DNA from: Prevotella lacticifex
Lineage (GTDB): Bacteria; Bacteroidota; Bacteroidia; Bacteroidales; Bacteroidaceae
Assembly (NCBI RefSeq): GCF_019973375.1
Contig: NZ_BPTV01000002.1
Coordinates: 543,228 to 607,227, forward strand
Length of the DNA: 64,000 nt
Reading direction: 5' to 3'
A program made the translations under genes and the position numbers. The notes beneath the pieces were generated by a model. That model searched no databases, was not told the origin of the DNA, and worked only from the letters and a program-made list of their open reading frames with translations. Below are positions 42,573-51,915 of the stretch, piece after piece; position 1 is the first letter of the stretch, and every line of letters starts with the position of its first letter.

Positions 42573-43271
42573 ATGTTCACATTCCGACAGTTTGCCGTCG
42601 ACGACAGCATGACGGCCATGAAGGTGGGCACCGACGGCGTGCTCCTCGGAGCATGGGCCGCCGGCGGGACACGTATCCTCGACATCGGAACGGGCAGCGG
42701 TCTCATAGCCCTGATGATGGCGCAGCGATTTCCGCAAGCCCTCGTGACGGCCATCGACATCGATGCCGACGCGTGCCGTCAGGCCGTGGCCAACGCCGCG
42801 GCATCGCCTTTCGGCAGCCGGATTACGGTCGTCAACGCGTCGTTGCAGGATTTTGCCGCGACGGCCATGCCACAGTCGTTCGATGCCATCGTGAGCAACC
42901 CACCCTATTTTCAGAATTCCCTCCTCTCGCCCGATGCCCGCAGGACGGCCGCGCGCCACACCGCCTCGCTGTCGTTCCGCGACCTTATGGGCGGTGCCCG
43001 GAGGCTGTTGGCCGACGGCGGTGTGATGTCGGTCATCGGTCCCGCCGATGCCGAGTCCGACATGGAGGGTGAGGCCATCATCAGCGGGATGTCCGTAGCC
43101 GCCACCGTCGCCGTGAGTACCCGCCAAGGCAAGCGTCCCCGCCGTTTCATGGCCCGTCTCGTCAATGGTCCCGCCACCACCTACGACCACTCAGACGTTA
43201 TCCTCACTGCCCCCGATGGCCGCCGGTCGGAGTGGTACCATGAGCTGACAAAGGAGTTTTATATTAGGTGA
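42573..43271 (+). CDS. tRNA1(Val) adenine-37 N6-methyltransferase (TrmN6/YfiC type)
   Basis: This 232-residue SAM-dependent methyltransferase starts MFTFRQFAVDDSMTAMKVGT at the ATG 42573. An in-frame upstream start overlapping the kinase gene is less likely. Motif I is ILDIGTGSGLIALMMAQRFP. The N6-adenine motif is VSNPPYFQNSL, and the KVGTDGVLLGAW start is diagnostic of the YfiC group. It modifies A37 of tRNA-Val in the cytoplasm. The 7-bp spacing to the lipid kinase indicates one transcript. Within E. coli nomenclature this is TrmN6; orthology is by motif only. Confidence 0.88.
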   Translation: MFTFRQFAVDDSMTAMKVGTDGVLLGAWAAGGTRILDIGTGSGLIALMMAQRFPQALVTAIDIDADACRQAVANAAASPFGSRITVVNASLQDFAATAMPQSFDAIVSNPPYFQNSLLSPDARRTAARHTASLSFRDLMGGARRLLADGGVMSVIGPADAESDMEGEAIISGMSVAATVAVSTRQGKRPRRFMARLVNGPATTYDHSDVILTAPDGRRSEWYHELTKEFYIR

Positions 43272-43318
43272 GGGGGCAGCGGCAAACGGCATAATGCGTA
43301 GAAAATATCCATAACATA

Positions 43319-43499
43319 CATTCACCGTAGGACGGGAATATTCTTTATCTTCTGACAAAAACCAAATAAAATGCGTCGTAAACATTCACCGCAGGGCGGG
43401 AATATTCTTTATCTTCTGACAAAAACCAAATAAAATGCGTCGTAAACATTCACCGCAGGGCGGGAACATTCTTTATCTTCTGACAAAAACCAAATAAAA
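43319..43499. repeat. 64-bp tandem repeat, nearly three copies
   Basis: Copies start at 43319, 43383 and 43447: CATTCACCGcAGGgCGGGAA, TATTCTTTATCTTCTGACAA, AAACCAAATAAAATGCGTCG. They differ at only a few bases. They begin 48 bases after the methyltransferase stop. No protein or hairpin is obvious. Confidence 0.9.
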
Positions 43500-43734
43500 C
43501 CACTTGCGTTTGCAAGGGCTTCGCCCATTGTCTCTTCTCCGTCACCGCCTTGCTCCGAAGCAAGCTTCGGCAAGCCGGCGACAGAGAAGAAACAGCCTTC
43601 GTGCCTCAGGCTTGCAACCGCAAGAAAAACCTGCAAAACCGCTGATGCCGCAAAATTCATACCATGGGAAAAGGTTGAGCTTGTGGACGGGTGAACCTAT
43701 GAATAAGGATTGTGGACGGCACCTAACCCTGCCT

Positions 43735-44160
43735 ACCCGCCCCTGCAAGTGGGTAGGTGCAGCACATGTAATCGCCGCCAACCGTTTTGCCTCCGTGATC
43801 CATTTGCAGGGGCGGCCTTTATGGCCGTCCGGTCGGTCGTCAGACCGAATACACGTCTTCCTTTGCATCTTCGAGGCGACCGAACGACCCCTAACCTGCA
43901 TACTCTGCAAGGGCATTACGTTGGTAATCTATTGATAACTAATGTGTTGCACGCATCCACCGTAGGGGCGGGGTTTATCCCCGTCCTACCAACAGCGGAC
44001 AAGATACAAAGCAAATTCCCCGCAGCAGCGAGGGAGGGGATAAGCCCCACCCCTACGGCGACAGAGTGTCGCAAGTGTCTTAGTATCAGCGGTTTACGCA
44101 GAATATTACGACTTGTCTAACGTCAGAAATAAATGCAGAGATTCGGTCGTCAGACCGAAT
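43735..44160. repeat. Composite dispersed repeat with hairpin copy (core 43962-44056)
   Basis: Order: TACCCGCCCCTGCAAGTGGG, GC-rich module TTGCAGGGGCGGCCTTTATG and CGTCCGGTCGGTCGTCAGAC (43805-43850), flank TTGATAACTAATGTGTTGCA, hairpin core GTAGGGGCGGGGTTTATCCC to CCACCCCTAC, flank GTATCAGCGGTTTACGCAGA, then a TTCGGTCGTCAGACCGAA palindrome at 44143. No gene is visible; 43500-43734 holds only a weak inverted GC-rich segment. Confidence 0.8.
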
Positions 44161-44640
44161 AATCGTATTCATTTGTCGATTCGGGGCCAACTAACGGCCT
44201 AATCCTGCCCGCCTTTCGAAGGCGTTGGCTTGGTAATCCATTGATAACTAATGTGTTGCACGCATCCACCGTAGGGGCGGGGTTTATCCCCGTCCTACCA
44301 ACAGCGGACAAGATACAAAGCAAATTCCCCGCAGCAGCGAGGGTGGGGATAAACCCCACCCCTACGGCGACAGAGTGCTGCAAGAGTCTTAGTATCAGAG
44401 GTTTGCGCAGTTTCTTAGATAGTGTTGTCATCGTCGGAAATAAATACAGAGATTCGGTCTGACGACCGACCGGACAGCCACGAGGGCCGCCCCTGCAAGC
44501 GGATCACGGAGACAAAGGGTAAAACAACGTTTATGGCCGTCCAAGCACCACGAATAAACGATGGCCGTTGGCAGGGCGCGGGTAGGCAGAATTATGGGCC
44601 GTTGGCAGCCAACGGGCAATTATCTTTGTAAATATAATTC
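44160..44640. repeat. Second adjacent composite dispersed repeat (hairpin core 44271-44365)
   Basis: The flank and hairpin of the preceding copy are repeated almost base for base about 309 bases downstream. This is followed by GTATCAGAGGTTTGCGCAGT, GATTCGGTCTGACGACCGAC and GGACAGCCACGAGGGCCGCC. The two copies are a tandem duplication of the composite unit. Confidence 0.8.
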
Positions 44641-44694
44641 ATTCCTTTAATTTTCTTCCGTCATCATCGTAATTCACTGATTATCAAACCGTTT

Positions 44695-44792
44695 ACAATA
44701 GGTATCGTTTTGCATTGCAAAACGGGCCATTTCACAACGCAAAACGGTACCTTTCGCGACGCGAAAAGGACCGTTTTGCAGGGCCAAATGGG
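44695..44792. repeat. Cluster of GCAAAACGG / CCGTTTTGC motifs
   Basis: GCAAAACGGGCCATTT, GCAAAACGGTACC, GACGCGAAAAGGACC and CCGTTTTGCAGGGCC AAATGGG are inverted and direct versions of one motif, able to fold in several ways. The ACCGTTTTGCAG..CAAATGG part recurs at 38238-38260. Confidence 0.65.
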
Positions 44793-44849
44793 CCGAATGG
44801 ATTTTATGTAAAGATAATTCAGAATAAAACCGCAGTCATTAGAACAATA

Positions 44850-44966
44850 TAGCTGGCTATAGCTCCTATAGTTTCTATAGTGGCTATCGCTCCTATAGTG
44901 GCTATTAGTTTCTATAGTGGCTATCGCTTCTATAGCACCTATAGCTTCCCATCAAGCCCTATAGCG
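44850..44966. repeat. CTATAGnnn short-period repeat ahead of lon
   Basis: About ten CTATAG or CTAT(C/T) hexamers at 9-12 base spacing (for example GGCTATAGCTCCTATAGTTT). Similar arrays are at 51809-51900 and 61600-61652. They end about 60 bases before the lon promoter. Confidence 0.8.
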
Positions 44967-45025
44967 CGCCCCGCCAATTTTATATTTATTATCAATAAGA
45001 TAGGTGGTATTCGGTTTTTTATTTG

Positions 45026-45033
45026 TACCTTTG
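45026..45033 (+). promoter_or_regulatory. -7 box TACCTTTG of the lon operon
   Basis: ATTTGTACCTTTGCACC lies 53 bases before the lon ATG at 45087; exact TAnnTTTG with TTTG-like sequence upstream. Confidence 0.7.
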
Positions 45034-45086
45034 CACCCTAATAGAAAATTCAGTATAAACCAAGAAAGGAAAGATATATAACTTCA

Positions 45087-47552
45087 ATGCGAAAGAAACA
45101 AAGCATTCAGATGATAGCCGACTACGATGGCGACGCCACCGATCTGCTCACCAGCGGCGGGGGCGGCGAAATGCCAATCCTCACCACGCGCAACGTGGTA
45201 TTCTTCCCGGGAGTGCTCACCCCACTGCTCATCGGCCGCAAGAAGAGCCTCAACATCATCAAAAAGGCAGAAGACAACACGTTTATGGTCTTCGCCGTCT
45301 TCTGCCAGACCAACGAAGATACCGAGGACCCGGGCGAGAAGGACATCTTCCGCACCGGTGTGATGGCACGTCTCGTCAGGGTTATCGATGTGCCCGGCGA
45401 CGACAACACCCGCACGGCAATCATCCAAGCCCTCGGCCGCTGCCGCCTGAAGTCGGCCAAGAAAGGCCGCAACTACCTCACCGGTGTCGTCTCGCCGGCC
45501 ACGGAGAAATTCCCCGAAGATGACGACATAGAGTGGCTCACGGCCATCAAAAGTCTCAACACGGCCACGACGGAGTATATCCACAACAACGACGATATGC
45601 CCGACGAGGCCGAGATGGCATTCCAGAATATCCACAACCCGATAGTGCGGACCAACTACACCTGTTCGTCGCTGCCCCTGAGCATCAAGGACAAGATGCA
45701 CCTCATCGAGATCGACAGCATCAAGGACCGCCTCTTCGAGCTGCTGAAGATTATGAGCCGCGAGAACCAGTTCCTCGACATGATGCAGAATATCCGCATG
45801 AAAACCCACGAGGAACTCGACGCCCAGCAGCGCGACTACTTCCTCCACCAGCAGATAAAGAACATACAGGCCGAACTCGGCGACGGTTCCGGCAACAGCG
45901 ACAGCGACGAGCTCACCGAGAAGGCTAAGACGAAGAAGTGGTCGGCGGAGGTGAAGAAGGTCTTCGACAAGGAGATGCGCAAACTCGCCACCCTCAACCA
46001 GCAGAGTGCCGACTACAGCGTGCAGCTCAACTACTTGCAGACTATCGTCTCGCTGCCGTGGAACGAGTTTACCACCGACGACCTCAGCCTGCAGCGCGCC
46101 CGCCGCATCCTCGACCGCGACCACTACGGCATGGAGAAGGTCAAGGAGCGCATTCTCGAATACATAGCCGTGCTGCAGCTCCGCGGCAATCTCAAGAGCC
46201 CCATCCTCTGCCTCTACGGACCACCGGGAGTGGGCAAGACATCGCTCGGAAAGAGCATCGCCGAGGCCCTGAACAGGAAGTACGTCAGGGTGTCGCTCGG
46301 AGGACTGCACGACGAGGCCGAGATCCGTGGTCACCGCCGCACCTACATCGGAGCCATGCCGGGACGAATCATCCAGAGTCTGCAAAAGGCAGGGACGAGC
46401 AACCCCGTGTTCATCCTCGACGAGATCGACAAGGTGACGCAGAACACCATCAACGGCAATCCGGCATCGGCACTCCTCGAGGTCCTCGACCCCGAACAGA
46501 ACAAGGCGTTCCACGACAACTATCTCGACATCGACTACGACCTCTCGCACGTGATGTTCATTGCCACCGCCAACGACCTCAACACCATTCCGAGGCCGCT
46601 CCTCGACCGTATGGAGATCATTGAGCTCAGCGGATATATCACCGAGGAGAAAGTGGAGATAGCCCGCCGCCACCTCATACCTAAGGAACTCTCCAACACC
46701 GGCCTCGACACCGTGCAGCCGAAGGTGACATTCACAAAGAAGGCACTCGAGAAAATAATTGAGAACTACACCCGCGAGAGCGGTGTAAGGCAGTTGGAGA
46801 AACAGATAAACAAGGCACTGCGCAAGCTCGCTTACCAGAAAGCCCTCGACGGCGAGATGAAGTACCACAGCGTGACTCCCGACAAGCTCGAGGAGCTCCT
46901 CGGCAAGCAGCCCTTCTACCGCGACATCTATCAGGGCAACGACTATGCCGGCGTCGTCACGGGACTGGCCTGGACAAGTGTCGGTGGCGAGATTCTCTTC
47001 ATCGAGACATCGCTGTCGCGAGGCAACGGAAAACTGACCCTCACCGGCAACCTCGGCGATGTCATGAAGGAGAGTGCCATCATCGCCCTCGAATACGTCA
47101 AGGCCCATGCCGATGTCCTCGGCATCGACTACCGCCTCTTCGAGCAGTGGAACATACATATCCACGTGCCCGAGGGAGCCACACCTAAGGACGGACCGTC
47201 GGCGGGCATCACCATCGCCACGTCGATAGCGTCGGCTGTCACCCAGCGGAAGGTGCGCAAGAACACCGCCATGACGGGCGAGATAACGCTGCGCGGAAAG
47301 GTTATGCCCGTGGGAGGCATTAAGGAGAAGATTCTCGCTGCCAAGCGCGCCGGCATCACCGACATCGTCATGTGCCAGGAGAACCGCAAGGACATCGAGG
47401 AGATTCCTGAGAAATACCGCACAGGGGTGACCTTCCACTATGTCGAGAACGTACAGGACGTGTGGAATTTTGCCCTCACCGACGAGATTGTCGACAACCC
47501 CGTGCACTTCACCATCGAGGACAAGAAAGACGACAAGGAAAATAAGAAGTAG
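45087..47552 (+). CDS. lon: ATP-dependent protease Lon
   Basis: This 821-residue LonA protease degrades damaged and regulatory proteins in the cytoplasm. The N-terminal substrate-recognition domain starts around residue 28 ([20 protein letters not shown]) and is followed by a coiled-coil region ([20 protein letters not shown]). The AAA+ module has Walker A GPPGVGKT (residues 378-385), Walker [10 protein letters not shown] and the ..[16 protein letters not shown] pore region. The protease domain has the catalytic Ser705 in PKDGPSAG and Lys748 in [11 protein letters not shown]. The acidic/basic tail [10 protein letters not shown] is short. The length matches the family. It is first of a plus-strand run; tgt starts 12 bases after the stop, so the genes are likely co-transcribed. 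Confidence 0.98.
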   Translation: MRKKQSIQMIADYDGDATDLLTSGGGGEMPILTTRNVVFFPGVLTPLLIGRKKSLNIIKKAEDNTFMVFAVFCQTNEDTEDPGEKDIFRTGVMARLVRVIDVPGDDNTRTAIIQALGRCRLKSAKKGRNYLTGVVSPATEKFPEDDDIEWLTAIKSLNTATTEYIHNNDDMPDEAEMAFQNIHNPIVRTNYTCSSLPLSIKDKMHLIEIDSIKDRLFELLKIMSRENQFLDMMQNIRMKTHEELDAQQRDYFLHQQIKNIQAELGDGSGNSDSDELTEKAKTKKWSAEVKKVFDKEMRKLATLNQQSADYSVQLNYLQTIVSLPWNEFTTDDLSLQRARRILDRDHYGMEKVKERILEYIAVLQLRGNLKSPILCLYGPPGVGKTSLGKSIAEALNRKYVRVSLGGLHDEAEIRGHRRTYIGAMPGRIIQSLQKAGTSNPVFILDEIDKVTQNTINGNPASALLEVLDPEQNKAFHDNYLDIDYDLSHVMFIATANDLNTIPRPLLDRMEIIELSGYITEEKVEIARRHLIPKELSNTGLDTVQPKVTFTKKALEKIIENYTRESGVRQLEKQINKALRKLAYQKALDGEMKYHSVTPDKLEELLGKQPFYRDIYQGNDYAGVVTGLAWTSVGGEILFIETSLSRGNGKLTLTGNLGDVMKESAIIALEYVKAHADVLGIDYRLFEQWNIHIHVPEGATPKDGPSAGITIATSIASAVTQRKVRKNTAMTGEITLRGKVMPVGGIKEKILAAKRAGITDIVMCQENRKDIEEIPEKYRTGVTFHYVENVQDVWNFALTDEIVDNPVHFTIEDKKDDKENKK

Positions 47553-47564
47553 AGACGAAAAAAA

Positions 47565-48692
47565 ATGACATTCGAACTGCAACACACTGACGATGCCTCC
47601 GACGCGCGCGCCGGAGTCATCACCACCGACCACGGACAAATCCTTACACCCATCTTCATGCCGGTGGGCACCGAGGGAGCTGTCAAGGCCGTTCACTTCG
47701 ACGAGCTGCGCGAGGAAATCAAGGCCCAGATTATCCTCGGCAACACGTATCATCTGTATCTCCGGCCGGGACTCGACGTGCTGCGCGCCGCCGGAGGCCT
47801 GCATGGCTTCAACGGCTGGGAACGCCCCATCCTCACCGATTCGGGCGGCTTTCAGGTGTTCTCGCTGACGGGCATCCGCAAACTCTCGGAGGAGGGATGC
47901 GAGTTTCGCAGTCATATCGACGGATCGAAACATTTCTTCACACCGGAGAACGTTATGGACACCGAGCGCATCATCGGTGCCGACATCATGATGGCCCTCG
48001 ACGAGTGTCCGCCGGGACTCAGCGACTACACCTACGCCAAGAACAGCCTCGCCATGACGCAGCGGTGGCTCGACAGGTGCATAAAGCGCTTCGACGCCAC
48101 AGAGCCGCTCTACGGCTACCGCCAGAGCCTCTTCCCCATCGTGCAGGGATGCACCTACAAGGACCTGCGAGTCGAGGCAGCAAAGTTCGTAGCCGACAAG
48201 GGCGCTGACGGCAATGCCATCGGCGGACTCGCCGTGGGAGAGCCCACGGAGGTGATGTACGAGATGATAGAGGTCGTCAACGCCATCCTGCCGAAGGACA
48301 AGCCGCGATACCTCATGGGGGTGGGCACCCCGCAGAACATATTGGAGGCCATAGAGCGTGGCGTCGATATGTTCGACTGTGTCATGCCGACACGCAACGG
48401 CCGAAACGCCATGCTCTTCACCTACGAGGGAACGATGAACATGCGAAACAAGAAGTGGGAGACCGACTTCTCGCCGCTCGACGAAGGCGGATGCCATATC
48501 GACAGGGTGACGACGAAAGCCTACCTCCACCACCTCTTCAAGGCTAAGGAGCTGCTGGCCATGCAGATAGCCAGTATCCACAACTTGGCGTTCTACCTGC
48601 GGCTCGTCACCGACGCAAGGCAGCATATCATCGCCGGCGACTTCACGAAGTGGAAGGCTTCGGTCATCGACCAGCTCGGAAGGAGACGGTAA
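47565..48692 (+). CDS. tgt: Queuine tRNA-guanine transglycosylase
   Basis: This 375-residue enzyme exchanges guanine 34 for preQ1 in tRNAs with GUN anticodons. Active-site motifs are clear: LTDSGGFQVFSL (base-recognising Asp), IGGLAVGEPTEVMYEM and FDCVMPTRNGRNAMLF (nucleophilic Asp). The usual zinc-binding CxCxxC near the C-terminus is absent: the corresponding stretch reads FSPLDEGGCHIDRVTTKAYL, with only one Cys, although the YLHHLFKAKELLAMQIASIH helix is kept. I cannot say whether this is general in the group. The gene lies between lon and an LptF/LptG-type permease gene; the latter starts 18 bases downstream. Confidence 0.95.
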   Translation: MTFELQHTDDASDARAGVITTDHGQILTPIFMPVGTEGAVKAVHFDELREEIKAQIILGNTYHLYLRPGLDVLRAAGGLHGFNGWERPILTDSGGFQVFSLTGIRKLSEEGCEFRSHIDGSKHFFTPENVMDTERIIGADIMMALDECPPGLSDYTYAKNSLAMTQRWLDRCIKRFDATEPLYGYRQSLFPIVQGCTYKDLRVEAAKFVADKGADGNAIGGLAVGEPTEVMYEMIEVVNAILPKDKPRYLMGVGTPQNILEAIERGVDMFDCVMPTRNGRNAMLFTYEGTMNMRNKKWETDFSPLDEGGCHIDRVTTKAYLHHLFKAKELLAMQIASIHNLAFYLRLVTDARQHIIAGDFTKWKASVIDQLGRRR

Positions 48693-48710
48693 AAAGAAAA
48701 CGGAAAAACA

Positions 48711-49952
48711 ATGGACTATAGCAAGATTAGAAAATATCGCCGACTGCTGAAGGCCCGCCGACAGGCGCTGCGCGGAGCCCGGAGGTTGGGGAACCACATG
48801 CGATGGATGAAACCCGTGGTGAAAATCATGGCATGGATGCTGTCGTGGCTCAACCCGCGGCGATATATCAGTCTGCTCGACTGGTACATTATCAAGAAGT
48901 TCATCGGAACATACGTCTTCTCCATTCTCCTCATCATCTCCATAGCCATCGTCTTCGACTTCAACGAGAACCTCTCGAAGTTCACGCAGTACCATGCGCC
49001 GTGGAGGGCAATCATCTTCGACTACTACGCCAACTTCATTCCCTACTACTCCAATCTGTTCAGCCCGCTCTTCGTCTTCATTGCCGTCATATACTTCACC
49101 TCGAAGCTCGCCGGCAACTCCGAGATAATAGCAATGATGGCTACGGGAATGTCGTTCCGCCGACTCCTCCGGCCGTATATGTTCTCGTGTGTGCTCATAG
49201 CCCTGACGACGTTCTACCTCAACGCCTATGTCATTCCCCATGGCACCGTCATACGGCAGCAGTTCGAGAACCGCTATCGCCGAAACAAGGTCACCAACGC
49301 CGCCGACAACGTGCAGATACGCCTCTCGAAGAGCACCGTCGTCTACATGCAGCACTACGACGACCAGATTAAGCGCGGCTACGGATTCAGCCTCGACAAG
49401 TTTGAGGGCAAGAAGCTCGTAAGCCACATGACAGCCAGCGACATACAGTACGACACCATCGCCGAGTCGAAATACCACTGGACAGCCAACAACTGGAAGG
49501 TGCGTACGCTGCGCGGACTGAGGGAGAAAATCCAGATGGGAGCCGTCAAGGACACCGTCATCCCCATGGAGCCCGCCGACCTCATCTACTCGAAGGGGCA
49601 GCAGGAGACCTTCACGAGCCCGGAGCTGAAACGGTATATCAGCAAGCAGACGTCGCGAGGGGCGGCTAACGTCAAGCAGTACGAGGTCGAATATCACAAG
49701 CGAATAGCCATGTCGTTCGCATCGTTCATCCTCACCATCATCGGAGCATCGCTGTCGGCAAGGAAGAGAAAAGGCGGAATGGGACTGTATCTCGGTGTGG
49801 GATTCGCCCTGAGTTTCGCCTACATTATGCTCCAGACGGTCTCATCGGCTTTCGCCGTACAGGCCAACATGCCGCCGCCACTGGCCGCATGGACTCCAAA
49901 CATTATCTTCGCGGTGATAGCTCTGTTCTGTTACCGCCAGGCACCTAATTAA
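48711..49952 (+). CDS. LptF/LptG-family permease
   Basis: This 413-residue inner-membrane protein of the YjgP/YjgQ family moves lipopolysaccharide to the Lpt bridge with the LptB ATPase. Features: first helix YIIKKFIGTYVFSILLIISI (about residues 60-80), further helices near LFSPLFVFIAVIYFTSKLA and PYMFSCVLIALTTFYL, a periplasmic beta-jellyroll domain (VTNAADNVQIRLSKSTVVYM to LIYSKGQQETFTSPELKRYI), and C-terminal helices MSFASFILTIIGASLSARKR. A basic N-terminal extension of about 50 residues precedes the first helix. It is not clear whether this is LptF or LptG. It starts 18 bases after tgt and ends 8 before the helicase start. Confidence 0.9.
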   Translation: MDYSKIRKYRRLLKARRQALRGARRLGNHMRWMKPVVKIMAWMLSWLNPRRYISLLDWYIIKKFIGTYVFSILLIISIAIVFDFNENLSKFTQYHAPWRAIIFDYYANFIPYYSNLFSPLFVFIAVIYFTSKLAGNSEIIAMMATGMSFRRLLRPYMFSCVLIALTTFYLNAYVIPHGTVIRQQFENRYRRNKVTNAADNVQIRLSKSTVVYMQHYDDQIKRGYGFSLDKFEGKKLVSHMTASDIQYDTIAESKYHWTANNWKVRTLRGLREKIQMGAVKDTVIPMEPADLIYSKGQQETFTSPELKRYISKQTSRGAANVKQYEVEYHKRIAMSFASFILTIIGASLSARKRKGGMGLYLGVGFALSFAYIMLQTVSSAFAVQANMPPPLAAWTPNIIFAVIALFCYRQAPN

Positions 49953-49960
49953 TTAATGAA

Positions 49961-51787
49961 ATGAAATTTGAAGATTTAGACTTAAACGACGACGTGCTCG
50001 ACGCGCTCTACGATATGCGCTTCGACAACTGCACGCCAATACAGGAAAAATGTATACCCGAAATCCTCAGCGGCCGCGACGTGCTCGGTGTGGCCCAGAC
50101 GGGAACGGGAAAAACGGCGGCCTACCTGCTGCCGATACTCAGCAAGCTCGCCGACGGCGGCTATCCCGACGACAAGATAAACTGCGTCATCATGAGCCCC
50201 ACACGAGAGCTCGCACAGCAGATCGACCAGGCCATGCAGGGATTCGCCTACTATCTCGACGGAGTGAGCAGCGTGGCCGTATACGGAGGCAACGACGGCA
50301 ACCGCTACGACCAGGAACTCAAGAGCCTGCAGCTCGGTGCCGACGTGGTAATTGCCACTCCGGGACGATTCATATCGCATATCTCGCTCGGAAACGTGGA
50401 CCTCAGCAAGGTGAGTTTCTTCGTTCTCGACGAGGCCGACCGTATGCTCGACATGGGATTCTCGGAGGATATCATGACCATCGCCAAGCACCTGCCGCCG
50501 ACGTGTCAGACGATAATGTTCTCTGCCACAATGCCTAAGAAGATTGAGGACCTCGCCAAGACGCTCCTCCACAACCCCGTAGAGGTGAAATTGGCCGTGA
50601 GCAAGCCTGCCGAGAAAATCCATCAGATGGCATACGTCTGCCACGAGACCCAGAAACTCGGAATCATCAAACATCTCTTCAAGGACAACGACCTGAAGAG
50701 GGTCATCATTTTCTGCGGTTCGAAGATGAAGGTCAAGCAGGTCGCCGGGGCCCTGCAACGCATGAAAATCAACTGCGGAGAGATGCACTCCGACCTGGAG
50801 CAGGCCGAGCGCGACGATATGATGTTCAAGTTCAAGAGCGGACAGTACGACGTCATCGTAGCCACCGACATCATAGCCCGCGGTATCGACATCGACGACA
50901 TCCAGATGGTCGTCAACTACGACGTGCCACATGATGCCGAGGACTACGTCCACCGCATTGGCCGTACGGCACGCGCCGAGCGCGACGGCAGTGCCATCAC
51001 GCTCGTCAGCGACGACGATATGGTCTACTTCAATCAGATAGAGAAATTCCTTGAGAAGGAGGTCGAGAAGCTGCCGCTGCCCGAGGGCCTCGGTGAGGCA
51101 CCCGAATATCGCAAGTCGTCGGCCAAGAGCCGCCGGCGCAAGGACCGCGACCGTCAGAGCCACAAGGACAAAAAGGAGAGAAACAACGACCGTCCGCGCT
51201 CGCAGCGCCGGCCGAAGGGTCAGGGCGATGGCGCAGCACAGCAGACCGCTGACAACGGTCAGAACCAGCCGAACGGCAACGATCGTCAGGAGAATAAGCC
51301 AAAGGATAATCAGCGCCGCGGACAGCAGAAGCGTAACGACCGCCGCAACGACCGTACCGAAAACGAGAATCCGGCTGACACACAGCGCAACAGCGAGGGC
51401 ACAAAGCGTGGCCGCAACCAGAAACGCAACGATAATCCTAACAACGACAACCGCCGCAAAGGAAAGAGTCAGGACCGTAACGCCGCTACCGACAACGGTG
51501 GCGACAACAGCCGCAACGGCAGAAAGAACCGCGCTGCCAACAACGACAGCCGCAACGCTAACGGCAAGAACAGCCGTAACGCGAACGGCGAAAAGAACCG
51601 CAGTGGCGAGAAGAGCCGCAAGGGTCGCAACGGCCGCAGGAACAGTTCCAAGGACTCTCAGAGCCAGTTCCACTCGACAAAATACGACATCCGCGACGAG
51701 TTCGAAATCCCTGAGAAGAAGGAGTCGGGCCTCAAGAAGCTCATCAAGAAGCCTCTCAAGTGGCTCCACATCATCGGCCGAAAGTAG
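49961..51787 (+). CDS. DEAD-box ATP-dependent RNA helicase with long basic tail
   Basis: The 608-residue protein contains the full helicase core (residues 1-370). Q motif FEDLDLNDDVLDALYDM with TPIQEKCIPEI, motif I AQTGTGKT, Ia PTRELAQQ, II VLDEADRMLD, III SATMP, IV VIIFCGSK, V ATDIIARGIDI and VI HRIGRTARA. It resembles RhlE/CshA-type helicases acting in RNA decay, ribosome assembly and cold adaptation. Residues 380-580 are a low-complexity Arg/Asn/Asp/Lys/Gly-rich tail with repeated RNxxNGKNSRNANG-like units, a probable RNA-binding extension. A conserved basic C-terminal end (KKLIKKPLKWLHIIGRK) follows. Last gene of the lon run. Confidence 0.93.
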   Translation: MKFEDLDLNDDVLDALYDMRFDNCTPIQEKCIPEILSGRDVLGVAQTGTGKTAAYLLPILSKLADGGYPDDKINCVIMSPTRELAQQIDQAMQGFAYYLDGVSSVAVYGGNDGNRYDQELKSLQLGADVVIATPGRFISHISLGNVDLSKVSFFVLDEADRMLDMGFSEDIMTIAKHLPPTCQTIMFSATMPKKIEDLAKTLLHNPVEVKLAVSKPAEKIHQMAYVCHETQKLGIIKHLFKDNDLKRVIIFCGSKMKVKQVAGALQRMKINCGEMHSDLEQAERDDMMFKFKSGQYDVIVATDIIARGIDIDDIQMVVNYDVPHDAEDYVHRIGRTARAERDGSAITLVSDDDMVYFNQIEKFLEKEVEKLPLPEGLGEAPEYRKSSAKSRRRKDRDRQSHKDKKERNNDRPRSQRRPKGQGDGAAQQTADNGQNQPNGNDRQENKPKDNQRRGQQKRNDRRNDRTENENPADTQRNSEGTKRGRNQKRNDNPNNDNRRKGKSQDRNAATDNGGDNSRNGRKNRAANNDSRNANGKNSRNANGEKNRSGEKSRKGRNGRRNSSKDSQSQFHSTKYDIRDEFEIPEKKESGLKKLIKKPLKWLHIIGRK

Positions 51788-51808
51788 CAGGGCGCCCATA
51801 GGCCCCGG

Positions 51809-51900
51809 CCTATAGTTTCTATAGCTGCTATAGCCTCTATAGTTGCTATAGTTGCTATAGCCCCTATAGTTGCCTATCATCGCCTATAGCTCCTATAGTA
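51809..51900. repeat. 9-bp CTATAGnnn repeat array after the helicase gene
   Basis: CTATAGTTT CTATAGCTG, then CTATAGCCT CTATAGTTG, CTATAGTTG CTATAGCCC follow one another at exactly 9 bases, with decayed units to 51900. They run directly into the left arm of a dispersed hairpin repeat (51898). Confidence 0.85.
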
Positions 51901-51915
51901 GGGGTGGGGGTTATC

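Noticed and set aside
42402..43190. 262-codon minus-strand frame opposite the tRNA methyltransferase and kinase end
   Set aside because: Spans two supported plus-strand genes; a GC-rich shadow.
45084..49697. Continuous 1,537-codon open frame on the minus strand antisense to lon, tgt and the permease gene
   Set aside because: It overlaps three well-supported plus-strand genes completely. Its composition (Val, Leu, Glu, Asp, His rich) is what strong GC-rich codon bias gives on the opposite strand, and no motif is recognisable.
49982..51880. 632-codon minus-strand frame antisense to the DEAD-box helicase
   Set aside because: Shadow of the helicase gene. The Val/Leu/Ala-rich stretch mirrors the Asn/Asp/Arg-rich tail.
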